From Panorpa germanica (Eukaryota; Arthropoda; Insecta; Mecoptera; Panorpidae): 64,000 bases of DNA. A program made the translations under genes and the position numbers. Positions 13,469-24,568 of this stretch are shown piece after piece; position 1 is the first letter of the stretch; each line of letters begins with the position of its first letter. The notes beneath the pieces were generated by a model, which saw only the letters and a list, made by a program, of their open reading frames with translations, made no database searches and was not told where the DNA came from. The stretch spans positions 15,686,001 to 15,750,000 of the forward strand of contig OY783214.1 in NCBI GenBank assembly GCA_963678705.1. Reading direction: 5' to 3'.

Positions 13469-13749
13469 GGCCCTCAGCACACTAATCTGCCCGAAACGAA
13501 TGTCATTACAACTGTGTTGTTAGTAAAAGAACGAACGTGTTTACAAGTGAAATAAAACACACGTGCTCGTTTTTGTTGGTAACTTCGTTTCGCGTTTAGT
13601 TTTCAATCAGCCGACTCGTGTGCCTTTCTTCGTGTTTTATCTCACTCGCATACAATTTCCATCTCTCACTAACAACAGTTGTAATCACATTCGCTTCGGG
13701 TAGATTCGGGGCTAAGGTTTGCAACCAGTCGCGTCGTGTGCGGACGCCC
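13469..13749. mobile_element. MITE-like element with ~40-bp terminal inverted repeats
   Basis: The left end GGCCCTCAGCACAC, followed by AATCTGCCCGAAACGAATGT and ATTACAACTGTGTTG, is matched in inverted orientation by AACAACAGTTGTAATCACAT, TCGCTTCGGGTAGATTCGGG and GTGTGCGGACGCC at the right end. The right inner block is interrupted by an extra AAGGTTTGCAACCAGTCGCG. It is about 280 bp and noncoding. A solo right end recurs at 23717-23775. I could not define a clear target-site duplication. Confidence 0.45.
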
Positions 13750-16360
13750 AATTCCTACTTCCTTAACCGAACCTCCAGTGGTCATTTCGGTCCTTCGTTC
13801 AAATCAAACCCTTAGACTTTGTAGTCTGCCACGTGCCAAATCCTGTCAATGGCAAAACACACAAATCATTTGTTTAGAAAGTGCTTTTCACTGCAAAACA
13901 ATCTGAGGTCATTTTGGTAATAAATATAAGTAATATAATTTGCGTTATATTATATATTTTTCCAAATATAAAGAAATGTCAAGCCTCTCCAGAGATTTCA
14001 CGTTAATAATTGCAATAATTCATCTTTGAAAATAACATTTCTCAAGTGTAACTATGCACAATTACAGTCGTTTCTGGTTAGAGTACAAATAAATGACTCA
14101 TGTCTTATAGAAAACTTTCAGTTTAATAAAATCTTTAGAATCATCTAGTAAAGAGATTAGTAAAAGTTTGTAATAAAATAAAATGAAAAGTTTTGAAATT
14201 GGCTTCATTAGATAAAGTTATAACTAATTGATTAATTTCAAAATTACATTTATGAGAGTTATTAGAACTTTCAGAAATTTATCTTCAAATGAGAAATTTA
14301 ACGCCTAAGGTAAGAGAATATGAACATGAGAAAAGTCTTAAACTTTATATGCGCGTTATGAAACATTAAACGTAAATATTACATAAACTAATGGTAAATT
14401 TTTACTCATACTAATAATTTTGTGAACAAAATAAAAGTTTTATATTTTACAAGTTCGTTTATTGTGAAATGTTTTTTTCGCCTGTCATGGAATAAATACG
14501 CGCAGCAAAACTTCCTGCAATAGAAGAATTAATTATTGTAGAATGTCTTCTACTCGTGTCTACTACAACTGCGCAAGATTGATGGCTTTGTAAATAAAAA
14601 GGTGGCGCGAAATATCAAGTAGGCGATGTGAATCTATCATTTATTATTCATATCAATTATACATACGTTCTTAAACGACAAGAAAGAGTTGATAAGTTCG
14701 TGGTGTATGAAATTCAGACACAGCTGAAATAATCATGGACTTCGACTGTCGAAACGCGTACGGGTATATAGCAAACACCACCGACCGCTGTTTGATACAG
14801 AGTTGGACTGAGTAAAAAGATATAACGAAAATATTAGGAAAATATATTAAAATGTAATATATAACAAAATATGTGATATCGTATATCACCCCTTTATCTA
14901 GACGGTGCATTCGGGAAATGCTTTTATTTTTATTTTCCGTTTTTTTCAACTGATGTCCAAGTCCAAGCACTCTAGTTTCGCCGCTAAATATAATATAGAA
15001 TAAGATTATTTCCCTTCAGTTCGCCTCTGTCAACAGCAATACTTTAGCAAGGGAGCAAATCAAATGGAAAAGTCCTGAAACAGCGTTGTACTTATCCTAC
15101 TGGAAAGCAGAATATATTTTGCCAGCTTATCTACTGAGTAGAAGATACAGGTAAACGTGGAGATAGGTATGGATGCGAATGGAACATTGAGCAATGAACA
15201 TTGAACAGCCTCGGATATTACAGGTTTAGAAGGATGAGCAACATCCGATCCGCTAAATAAAGGGATTTTATTAAATAAATTAGGGTTAGGAATAAATACC
15301 TTTTGTTATACTTTAATGAAAGTATAAATTGGTTTTAGTATAAATGGGTTTTATATTTAACATTTATTAGATCTGCTTATCAGTTTTATTGTGTCCGATC
15401 TATTTTGCTTTGTTGCGTAAATATTACTAATGTTAAATAATACAATCTATTAACAATTATACGGACGAATTAGAATTAGAACTTGAATTTTTTTCTATTA
15501 TTTATAAATTTGAACCTATCACTGTTATTTCAATTTGTTAATCGACAAAACTAAGCAAGTCTGACTGCCATTTCAAAAATCCGCACGCATCCGTACGCAT
15601 GCGCACTAACTAGATTTACGACCAGTGCTGTTTTTCGGCGTGCAAAGTTGCCAATGTGAACGCGGTCGAATAGCTAATAACGAATTTTGTTAGACACGTT
15701 AAAATTTTGTACAAAGATTCCGTTATACTACTATGAATACTTCATGGAATACCGCGACAGCTGTAAACGTAGTGACGCTTGATTCTGCAACTCTTTTTAA
15801 ACCAACCATATATATTTATCGCTACCGGTATACGACTATAACGAAACTTACACTGGATTTACAGTTTTAAACAACGCGAAACGAAGTGAATAAGAAGTAA
15901 CTAATTCTTATCTTCCATACGAGGAAAATAAAGAAAAATGATATAAAATATATAATCCATTAATCCCTGAAGTTCACCATACGCTACTGCATAAAATACA
16001 TATAAAATAGCCTTAAATTAATTAACTGTACTGTACCCCATACGTGAGATTATAATCAATATTAATGTATGCATTAAATAACAGTTCAACTCTCGACCCC
16101 CAACTCACCCTCCTCCTCCCTAAATCCAACTCCAACCCTTCGACTACGATGTACAAGTCTAGAAACGGTTTGTATCTGTGTTCCATCTATGTGGACTTCC
16201 AACCAGTGCCGGATTAGGTTAGCTGAGAAGGGGCTCTAACATAAACTTCGAAAAAATACTTCATACTTTGAGTTTTTATCTTTCGACATAAATTTACTTT
16301 TTCAGACGTGTTAATAAAGATTTTTATGCAAGATTATGTAATGTTACATACTAAATTTAT
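13750..16360. other. AT-rich stretch without recognisable gene
   Basis: No coding region can be supported. A minus-strand ORF at 14671-14970 (99 codons) is rich in I/F/Y and has no motif. A C-rich patch lies at 16090-16150. Near 16205 the sequence GTGCCGGATTAGGTTAGCTG looks like part of a dispersed repeat, which I could not delimit. Confidence 0.45.
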
Positions 16361-16380
16361 AGATTAGTACAAGACTTTTA
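16361..16380 (+). repeat. Target-site duplication, left copy
   Basis: AGATTAGTACAAGACTTTTA here is repeated with one difference (C to T) at 16607-16626. The two copies exactly bracket a LINE 3' end. Confidence 0.85.
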
Positions 16381-16606
16381 CAAGAATGCTTAAATTATAG
16401 TTTACAAAGATCAAAATTCAATAGTGAAATATTAGATGTGATTAAAACTTTTCCTGTTAGTACTAAATTTTTGTTAAGTGAGTCAAAATTAATTAGTGAA
16501 TTATTGAAATATTTAAAAATTTGTAAAATAGAATTATAAAATGTTAAATGTAAGATGGTGGCTATGACGAATAAAAGTCAAGGCAAATAAATAAATTAAA
16601 AAAAAG
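16381..16606 (+). mobile_element. 5'-truncated LINE insertion, 226 bp
   Basis: The insert carries the last 50 codons of a LINE ORF (16387-16539, ending TAA; for example KFNSEILDVIKTFPVSTKFL and ISELLKYLKICKIEL). A short 3' UTR containing GATGGTGGCTATGACGAATA and an A-rich tail of AAATAAATAAATTAAAAAAA follow. It is flanked by a 20-bp target-site duplication with 19/20 identity, the signature of target-primed reverse transcription. The ORF tail is undamaged, which suggests a fairly recent insertion. The same family occurs on the minus strand at 47735-48130. Confidence 0.85.
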
Positions 16607-16626
16607 AGATTAGTACAAGATTTTTA
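16607..16626 (+). repeat. Target-site duplication, right copy
   Basis: AGATTAGTACAAGATTTTTA follows directly after the A-rich LINE tail and matches 16361-16380 at 19 of 20 positions. Confidence 0.85.
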
Positions 16627-19575
16627 ATGTCGTTTGCATTTATAAGTATATTAATCTCTTCGGTAAATAATATAACATACCATTTCACGTTGAATTATAC
16701 ATCAGTTTACGTTTTGCCTTCATTAGCCATAATTAACTAACAAAGCTTAATGCAATCAAATAATATATTTATTAATGTTATACGAGTATATTATTCATTA
16801 TTGTGCATTGTTTGTTCGTATATATAAACGTACAAAACATATTTTTAAAGATGGTAATACTAAAGCATAATTACTTTCATGACCAAACAAATATTTGATT
16901 CGGTTTCACGGGCCACTAGGCTTCTAAATACGGATCTGTTTCAGTTCAAAGCACGGAATATACTCATCTAACTAACTATATTTAACTTTATATGTAGTTC
17001 TCAATATTATTCCGAGTTGCAACCGTTTTGTGATAATATGTGCTTGGATACTACAGCAGCTTGAAGTTGTCCTAAAGCTACAACGCAGTGAACATAACGT
17101 TAATCATACAAAGTCGCGGTACGGGAACTAATTAACAAACTACATACATATTTGTTTATTAATTACAACGCCAAACTTATTTTAAAATTTTAATTAATTA
17201 GATGGTTGTAGCAATTTGTTGAGAATATAATAGAACAAATTTACACTAATACCTACTTGACAGTTCAATGTTTAACGCAGATTATTTTCCACGGTCTGAT
17301 TTTTAGGTGGACTACAATTTTTGTATGTTTTTTATTTTAATTGAACAGCGTTTTACTCGTTCTAGAGATTTACCTCTATGTAAAGTTTTTCATCAGTGCG
17401 ACTTTTAACACAATATTTAATCAACTTTTAATTAGATTTCGACTGATTCGTATCATCCCATTAACATTATGCAAATTATGTGCAAACAAGATCATTTGGA
17501 AAATGTGTCATGATTAAATAAGTTGCAGATATAAAAAGCAGTTCAGCACTGGACCTCCAATGTCATAATTAGCAATGTGATGCAAACACACACTGTAGTA
17601 TGTAGATGACAATGAAATGTTTACATTATTTTTGGCAAAGTGACTGAATAAGCTCAAGCCTACCAAACACCCCAAAAAAAATTTAATCAACTTATTAAAA
17701 TTCAATAAACTAAGTTATCATTGAAATGACGCAACTATTTTTTAAACGTGAACACTTTAATGAATGCCTGTAATATAAAATACCTCGCAACAGGTATAGA
17801 AAAGAAAACAAATCATTTTAATTATAACTCTATTTATTTGAAACATATTCAAAACAAAGTTATTCAATTAACCTAGTTTCACGCACGTAATTAAGTCATG
17901 TATTGATATTTAATTAAATTAATTAAACAATACAAAATGTTAAACAAATAGTAGTACTAACATATAATTTAATGTTATCCTTTACCAAAATTCTAAAACA
18001 AATAATTTAATTAAATTTACTTATTACTCAAAACAATCAAGTTATTTCTGCTTATTTGGTAAGACCGCTTTTCAGGTGTATGAATAATATACTGTTCAAG
18101 TCTGAGTTTTGGTAATACATAAGATCGTATGTACTAATTAAATCCGTGCTTTGGTATGGCTCAGTTTTATATGAAATGAATGAGAAAGTAAGTAAAAGAC
18201 ACACGCAGAAACACAGACGATTATCATCTGCAAAGAAACGATGAATTCGTTATTCGAAAATTTCAAGTTCATTGACCGACTACTGAAGAGGCCTACAGAC
18301 TGAATTTTTATGTATAAAGATAATTGTATAATATTTTTCTTCAAGTAAAAACAACATTTTATTTTTCTGTGATTATTTTCTTCGAGTATACTTTTTGTTA
18401 TGTTTTTAACACTTATGATTATATTTTTTACTCCAACAGTACTGAAGATATAATGTGAAAAGCTATTTACCAACAGCAGGTTGTCGAGTGATAGGTCTCA
18501 GTATCAGAAATAAGAATAAATTTAATCAATTAAACTTAAAAATATAAAAGATTAGTCTGACTGTAAAATGTCAATATATGATGGAATAAAAACACCCTCT
18601 GTCGCAACCGGAATGGCCATGTAAACCATAGAACACGGTTCTATGAACCTTCCTTAACAAACTGTCAAAATTTCAAGACATTACATTCAGTATAAACGAA
18701 AATACAACACATTACCAAATATCGTGCTTTCACTGTAAATAAAATACTTATTGTACAAACCGTCAATGGTATACTCGTACAATGAAATTTAAATGATATA
18801 TTCGTACCTGGCACAGGTACATAACGAAGCAAGTTCCAGTTTTTCCGAGAATGTTGAATGGACCATGTCTACGAGGTAGTCAGGTTAATTTATTGATCCA
18901 GGAAAAGGTCAGAGTAGGGAACGAGTACCATATGGTCGGTCGGTCTATTTAAATACAAGTATATTCTATTATATAGACTCAATACTTTACGGCAATTTTC
19001 ACTTGGTAATTATTGATATAGGTTAATGTTATTTTCGTTAAAAGAATATATTATGTACTATTGCGTAGGTATATAACAAAGAAGGGAATGGTGTGAAGGC
19101 AGTGATTAGTCGGGATCCGACTTGTTTTAACTCGTTTTAAAGAGATATATAAAAAGAACTTTTAAAGTTTGGATTGTCGTTCCTGACTTGGTTGAAATTA
19201 TAGCTAATTTTAATCTCCCTACGATCAGATACGGTTGCTTATACAAAAGTGCCCGCAAATAGATGCTGCTAACTGTTAAAAATACATAAGAGCGAGAGAA
19301 AGTTAGGGCACACACCGTACATCAGACAAGGACGCAAGCAAGACGTTATGAACGTATAAATTTAACGAATTTTTCATCTTCAAATGTCAGATACTACTTA
19401 TAGCTTTACCGAGAAACACACAAACCGTCAATATTATAAAGGTGGTGAACAAAAATAATTAAAATCGATCATTTATATAACACTACTTTAACACTTTTTA
19501 AATTAGGAAAATGCAACGGTAGTGTTTTGCATATTCTCACTGCTTGTTCCACAAGGAAGCGAGAAACTGTCTTCA
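16627..19575. other. AT-rich stretch without recognisable gene
   Basis: No gene can be supported. The minus-strand ORF 18138-18473 is built partly from a dispersed repeat (18160-18260, also at 11451-11540) and is not credible as a gene. A perfect 8-bp stem with a 3-nt loop lies at 18627-18645 (CATAGAAC/GTTCTATG). Confidence 0.45.
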
Positions 19576-19583
19576 TATAAAAG
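19576..19583 (+). promoter_or_regulatory. Possible TATA box of the 52-residue small ORF
   Basis: TATAAAAG lies 121 nt upstream of the ATG at 19704. An insect TATA box usually sits about 30 bp before transcription start, which would leave a leader of roughly 90-100 nt. That leader would contain a 16-codon upstream ORF (19615-19665). TATA-like strings are common in such AT-rich DNA, so the weight is modest. Confidence 0.3.
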
Positions 19584-19703
19584 TTTAAGACGTACTAATT
19601 ATTATAACACTATTATGAAACGAGAACTGCAAGTAAATGTAAATCCGCAAAACACCGTGAGGTAAGGCAGCAGCAAGCAGGGCGTGAGCAACATCAGAGC
19701 GTC

Positions 19704-19862
19704 ATGATCAACAACATGCTAATGATTATTACCAGCTTGTTGATTCTTGGCGGCGCATTTTCACTTATATTAACACTAATTTATGTTAGACGAGAGTTGT
19801 GCTGGTATGATGAACAATACAGCTTCCCAACAGGAGCATGTTTCAACAAGTATCGTGGATAA
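19704..19862 (+). CDS. Candidate small membrane protein, 52 residues
   Basis: The ORF runs from ATG at 19704 to TAA at 19860-19862. The N-terminal part, with blocks MINNMLMIITSLLILGG and AFSLILTLIYV, is one continuous hydrophobic segment of about 24 residues (roughly 5-28). It is followed by a charged RRE and then LCWYDEQYSFPTGACFNKYR near the C-terminus. The positive residues directly after the segment suggest a signal-anchor protein with a cytosolic tail; two cysteines flank an aromatic stretch. Codons use G and C more than the surroundings, and residues W, C, P, G and R are present, unlike chance ORFs here. It is too short for most gene finders. I do not recognise the family. It could also be one exon of a longer gene. 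Confidence 0.4.
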   Translation: MINNMLMIITSLLILGGAFSLILTLIYVRRELCWYDEQYSFPTGACFNKYRG

Positions 19863-21019
19863 TATTGTGATGAAGCCGTTTTATCGCTCAGTATGGCGTT
19901 GTGTTGTTCATTAGGTAAATTTAGCTGCATAAAATATGAAAGTGTATTCGCGTTAAATATATGATATGAGTAAAAAGTTTATCCAAGTAGCTTCATTATC
20001 CAAGTAGCAGGTTGCTGGCCTTTGTGAGATGATTCTTGTTCATAAAAACTGTAATTTAAATTGCTGCTGTTAATTTCAGTATAAAGAGCTGTCTTCATTA
20101 GTATAGAGCCGCGGGTGAGGCATTTGCCTCATTGTATTTAATTTTATACCAGCTGACTCAACAGACGTTGTCCTGTCCAAATTTGCGCACATAGTAGCAA
20201 ATATTCCATATCAGTTTCTCCAGAATTTTTCAGATAAATTTAAAATTTTTCTTTTTCTAAAAAACTTATTTAATCGCCGTTTAATTTATAACATATTTCT
20301 CATATAAATGGTTTAAACACATTTCCCCGATATAATTTAATTCTTCCAATTTCTATCAACATTGAGACGTGGTAGATATCTTTTTCCACAAGAGATGGAA
20401 TTCAATTTTTATCTAAAATAACTGTTTTAATCCATCAATTTTACGCACAAACGGTCCGACTTTTTTTCCATCAAAATAAATGTTTATTCACTCCCACTAC
20501 CACTTACACCCTCCCTTCAATAACCCCGCTGGCTCAGGTTTTATTTCACACATTCCACATGTATCTCATTGACATCTCTGCCAGTTGGAAATTTACTACT
20601 TCTGGAAATAAAGACATATATTATACAGGAGTAGTTATGTAGTTGTACACAGTACGAGCCTGTACTTGCATGGATGGTCCTGACTGGAATAGCTGGCCCA
20701 GGCTCATGTAAAGCTTTTAGTATAATAACTGGGTCAGAATTACCAGAGATTTAAAGGGAATTTGCGAAATACAAACACTATCCGATAGACGCAAAGTACT
20801 GGCTTATGCAATATGTGTTTTATGCCAGAGTCATTGTTAATATTTAATTAGAATTTTGTTTTGATGTGCAAAAATATAACCGCTATATGAACAAAATGGA
20901 CGCATGCATATTTCATAATATAATAATGAACGTACTTTGAATTACGTCCGATTAATGTAAATCTATTTTAAGCTGTAATAAGTATTTTTTTATTTAAGTA
21001 TATAAGAAAATATTGAACC
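19863..21019. other. Intergenic; possible retroposon end
   Basis: No gene can be supported. A 7-bp stem with a two-base loop lies at about 20116-20131 (TGAGGCA/TGCCTCA). The block AGCTGACTCAACAGACGTTG just after 20150 looks like the reverse end of a common insect retroposon (compare 3488-3770). AATAAA motifs occur at about 20477 and 20607; the first is the nearest plausible poly(A) signal after the small ORF. Confidence 0.4.
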
Positions 21020-21085
21020 CTAATAAAAATAGCAAGTACATCGTTATCACGAGTACCGATGAGATTTATTTGTTTAGGGTTGGAA
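21020..21085 (+). repeat. 66-bp direct repeat, left copy
   Basis: CTAATAAAAATAGCAAGTAC begins a 66-bp block ending TTTAGGGTTGGAA. It is repeated at 21575-21640 with about three differences. Inside is a small stem-loop, which in the right copy is a perfect ATCGGTAT/ATACCGAT. Confidence 0.7.
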
Positions 21086-21115
21086 ATATTTGTAAATATT
21101 ATTTACCGAAATCCC

Positions 21116-21577
21116 TAATGACTTTTCCACAAACATGAACGCCTACCTCAATTGTGTGAACAAAATTTATTATTTTTATGAAGAAAATACAAACACTTTA
21201 AAAGAATTCGCTATACAAAAGAATAATCAAAAATTCATGACACATGTGGAATCCATTAATCAAATAAGATATTCATAAATATTGATACATTATTATAACA
21301 AATTCTTTTAAACTACTCACGCGACGACCTCTTTTTAAATATTTGTTTGTTATAAAATTGAAATTGTGTTTCTTAGACTGCAATATACATAACTTGAAAG
21401 TGTAAAGTGGTATTCCCACCTACTGTTTTAATTTTATGTTTCAATCACAGAACAGAATAATCATTTCTTGAAGTGTTTTAGTTTTAACTTTGAATTTACT
21501 TAGTGCGCATGCGTCATGAAACATTTAAATTTTTTGTCAAGAGTAGTTTTTCACAGGAACAGATTTATTTATATCTA
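21116..21577 (+). repeat. ~460-bp dispersed repeat, copy 1
   Basis: It starts TAATGACTTTTCCACAAACA and ends GATTTATTTATATCTA, and is closely matched by 24123-24568 in the same orientation. The main difference is a short block (TCATTTCTTGAAGTGTTTTA) present here and missing there. It lies between two 66-bp direct repeats, a context the second copy lacks. No ORF or terminal inverted repeat was seen. Confidence 0.75.
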
Positions 21578-21640
21578 ATAAAAATAGCAAGTATATCGGT
21601 ATCACGAATACCGATGAGATTTATTTGTTTAGGGTTGGAA
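21575..21640 (+). repeat. 66-bp direct repeat, right copy
   Basis: It matches 21020-21085 and overlaps the last three bases of the ~460-bp repeat. Its stem-loop ATCGGTAT-CACGA-ATACCGAT is perfect. Confidence 0.7.
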
Positions 21641-24122
21641 CTAATTTGTTAAGATTTAAAATTAAAACTAAAACTCTGTGAGTGGGAATGATATTGTCAC
21701 TATAAATTGAAGATGCAAATAAACAAAATAAGTCAAATGAATTGGATAAAACAAATGATCTAGAAAGTACATCGAAACTGCTTTTAAAGCACAATTTTCC
21801 TTATTTGTAATAATATTTGTTTGTATTGAGCAATCAATGAGCTTTCACGATTACAATAAGCTCAGCTTTAAGAAGAATCCTTTCTATTTCGTCTATAGCG
21901 TATTAATACGGAGTATTATATATCTGTGTGTGTGTATGTGTGTGTCTTTGTAACCATATGTAGTAACGATCCCCTACACCCCCTCCACCAATCGCGGGTG
22001 GTTCTAGTCCAATCCTCTTAGTTAGACTGATTCAATCAAACATTATAGGATGCGTAAAGTTTTTCTTTTTCTATTTATCTTATAGAACTCATCTTTTCAA
22101 TGAAAGGCTTTGTGGAAATCTCATTACTCAAATCAACCATGATGGAACCCTGAAAAATAAAAGAAAATTACTGCACGCCTAAGGGTGTAATTTTCTTTCT
22201 GAATATATAAATAAACCTAACGAATTTAAGAAAATAAGATTTATATTTAAATTTGTAAAATAAAAAACAAAAAATAAGAATTTGAATCACAATTTTTTGG
22301 CTTTTGTAGTTTATAGTCTACATCGTCATTTAGACAATATTTAAAATGTTTTTTCAAAATGATTTTCCGGTTCATTGTCTATAAATAATAAATAATCCAT
22401 CTATTTGATTATATATATTTTTAATTTTATTCGGCTATCAAATACGCGATACTCTTTCTGGACACCTTGTACATGAACAATAAATTAATGTAATAAAAAT
22501 AAATATGTGCAACTATACATGTATATTTATACAAATAATACTACAGTTATACATAATTTATACATTGTTTATAATATTTACCATAACACCGATTATAAAT
22601 CTAATTAACATTTTATTATATATTTATGCAAAGTATAATAAAGCAAACAAAAACGCAAGAGTGTTTATAAGACTAAAATAAATAAATACCACCTCATATC
22701 TCTTCTCACGGTTTAAATACAAAACTGTATAGTATATTAGATGTGACATCACCCGCACAATGTATACGCATAATAATACGTTTACGTTTACGCTTCTTTA
22801 GTGGTTTTATACAGGGCCGCACTGTACAATACAATGTTTATTCAAATAAAGTATCATCATCTATAAAGTATCAAAAAATCATCTTAAATTTTGTGTGACT
22901 ATCTTCACAACTTCCAATGAATAAATACTTTTCTCTTAAATGTAGAAAATTAATAAAAACAAAATACTAACATTGTATATAGTCAACTTGTATTACATTT
23001 TGTGTTTTAAACGTTATCAAGTCTTCTTCGCCAAATTACCTGCGTTTGACCCTGCAGCAAGATCTAATGTAACATCGCAACGACACTACGCCTCTCGCGG
23101 AGAGTTTTGAAGCCGTTGTAAATTATGTAACAGCCTCGACAGTTTTTGGCAATTACTAAATGTAAATCGAGGTACAACCATTACCACTAACACTGTTCGG
23201 TTACGGAAATAGATACCGAAATATGTATATGTTGACACGACCATACAGAGGTCCTCTTACCGTGTGTAGTTCCCATGCAAACAGTGCTAATGTAAAACCC
23301 AGCATTTGTAAATACTACCAGGGTTCTCTCAATTAAAAGTCAATAGTTATATAACAATCATTTATTAATAATCAATTCCAATCGAATATATTTATTGTCA
23401 GGTCTGTATATGTTAAACTAACCGCAAACGAAGTTTCCAACGAATGTCGAGCCGTGTTTCGTGACTCTATAGAATTTTGAACAATAGCATAATAGGGGAT
23501 TTTATTGTGTCGTATTGTGAGGTATTTGTATGTATGTATGTATTTAAATACTTTTGAGTAGTAGTTGTGCACATCTCTGCTCATGATGTCACCATCAAAA
23601 GCATACAACGTAATTGCCCTGGGACCTAGAAACATAGTTGCTCAAATCGTGCTCAAAACCAGTTTCAAATCAGTTTAGTTAATTGTGCCGTGTGCTCTTA
23701 TTAACAGCACAGTTGCGTTCTCATTCGGTTCGGGCAGATTCGGGGCTCGCGTTTGTGCGGACGGCCTAAGTGTTGTATGTCCAATATCCTATGTTGAATT
23801 CTCAACTCGAAATTGCCGTGTCTGTGCAAAAGATGTACGAACTGCTTAAGTCCCGAAACAGTTACATTAGCATCCTAGATGAATAGGCACCTCTGTACCT
23901 TTGCATTATGTTATCGCTATGTCTAGGTTGAAGTCATAGCGATGCACTGGGAGTATTCATAGAGCCAAATAGCAGTATCAGATCATTGTAATTTTTAATT
24001 TAATTACTTAATTACGTGTTATTTAGTGGAAATCTATTTCCATCTTGGAAACATTAGCTTTTAACATTCTCCCGATTAACTGAAGTCCGCATTATTAAGG
24101 TTGTCAACGTCTGTAATATTTG
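21641..24122. other. Intergenic with a solo MITE end
   Basis: No gene can be supported. A motif GAGTGGGAATG near 21678 mirrors TATTCCCACCTACTG near 21410, so a MITE may overlap the ~460-bp repeat's 3' part. A GC-richer patch at 23040-23110 includes CTCTC/GAGAG hairpins. At 23717-23775 a block with TTCGGTTCGGGCAGATTCGG and GTGCGGACGGCC is a solo end of the 13469-13749 element. The minus-strand ORF 23372-23635 has no motif. Confidence 0.45.
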
Positions 24123-24568
24123 TAATGACTTTTCCACAAACATGAACGCCTATCTCAATTGTGTGAACAAAATTTATTATTTTTATGAAGAAAATGGAAA
24201 CACTTAAAAAGAATTCGCTATACAAAAGAATGATCAAAAATTCATGACACATGTGGAATCCATTAATCAAATAAGATATTCATAAATATTGATACATTAT
24301 TATAACAAATTCTTTTAAATTACTCACGCGACGACCTCTTTTTAAATATTTGTTTGTTATAAAATTGAAATTGTGTTTATTAGACTGCAATATACATAAC
24401 TTGAAAGTGTAAAGAGGTATTCCCACCTACTGTTTTAATTTTAAGTTTCAATCACAGAACAGAATATTGTACTTTTGACTTTGAATTTACTTAGTGCGCA
24501 TGCATCATGAAACATTTAAATTTTTTGTCAAGAGTAGTTTTTCACAGGAACAGATTTATTTATATCTA
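24123..24568 (+). repeat. ~450-bp dispersed repeat, copy 2
   Basis: This is the near-identical partner of 21116-21577, about 3 kb downstream in direct orientation. The ORF crossing its 5' part (24076-24270, minus) is accidental. Confidence 0.75.

Noticed and set aside
14671..14970. 99-codon minus-strand ORF
   Set aside because: Composition dominated by I, Y, F and K; no domain, no splice context, no start context.
18138..18473. 111-codon minus-strand ORF
   Set aside because: Part of it is a dispersed repeat shared with 11451-11540; the rest is AT-driven and motif-free.
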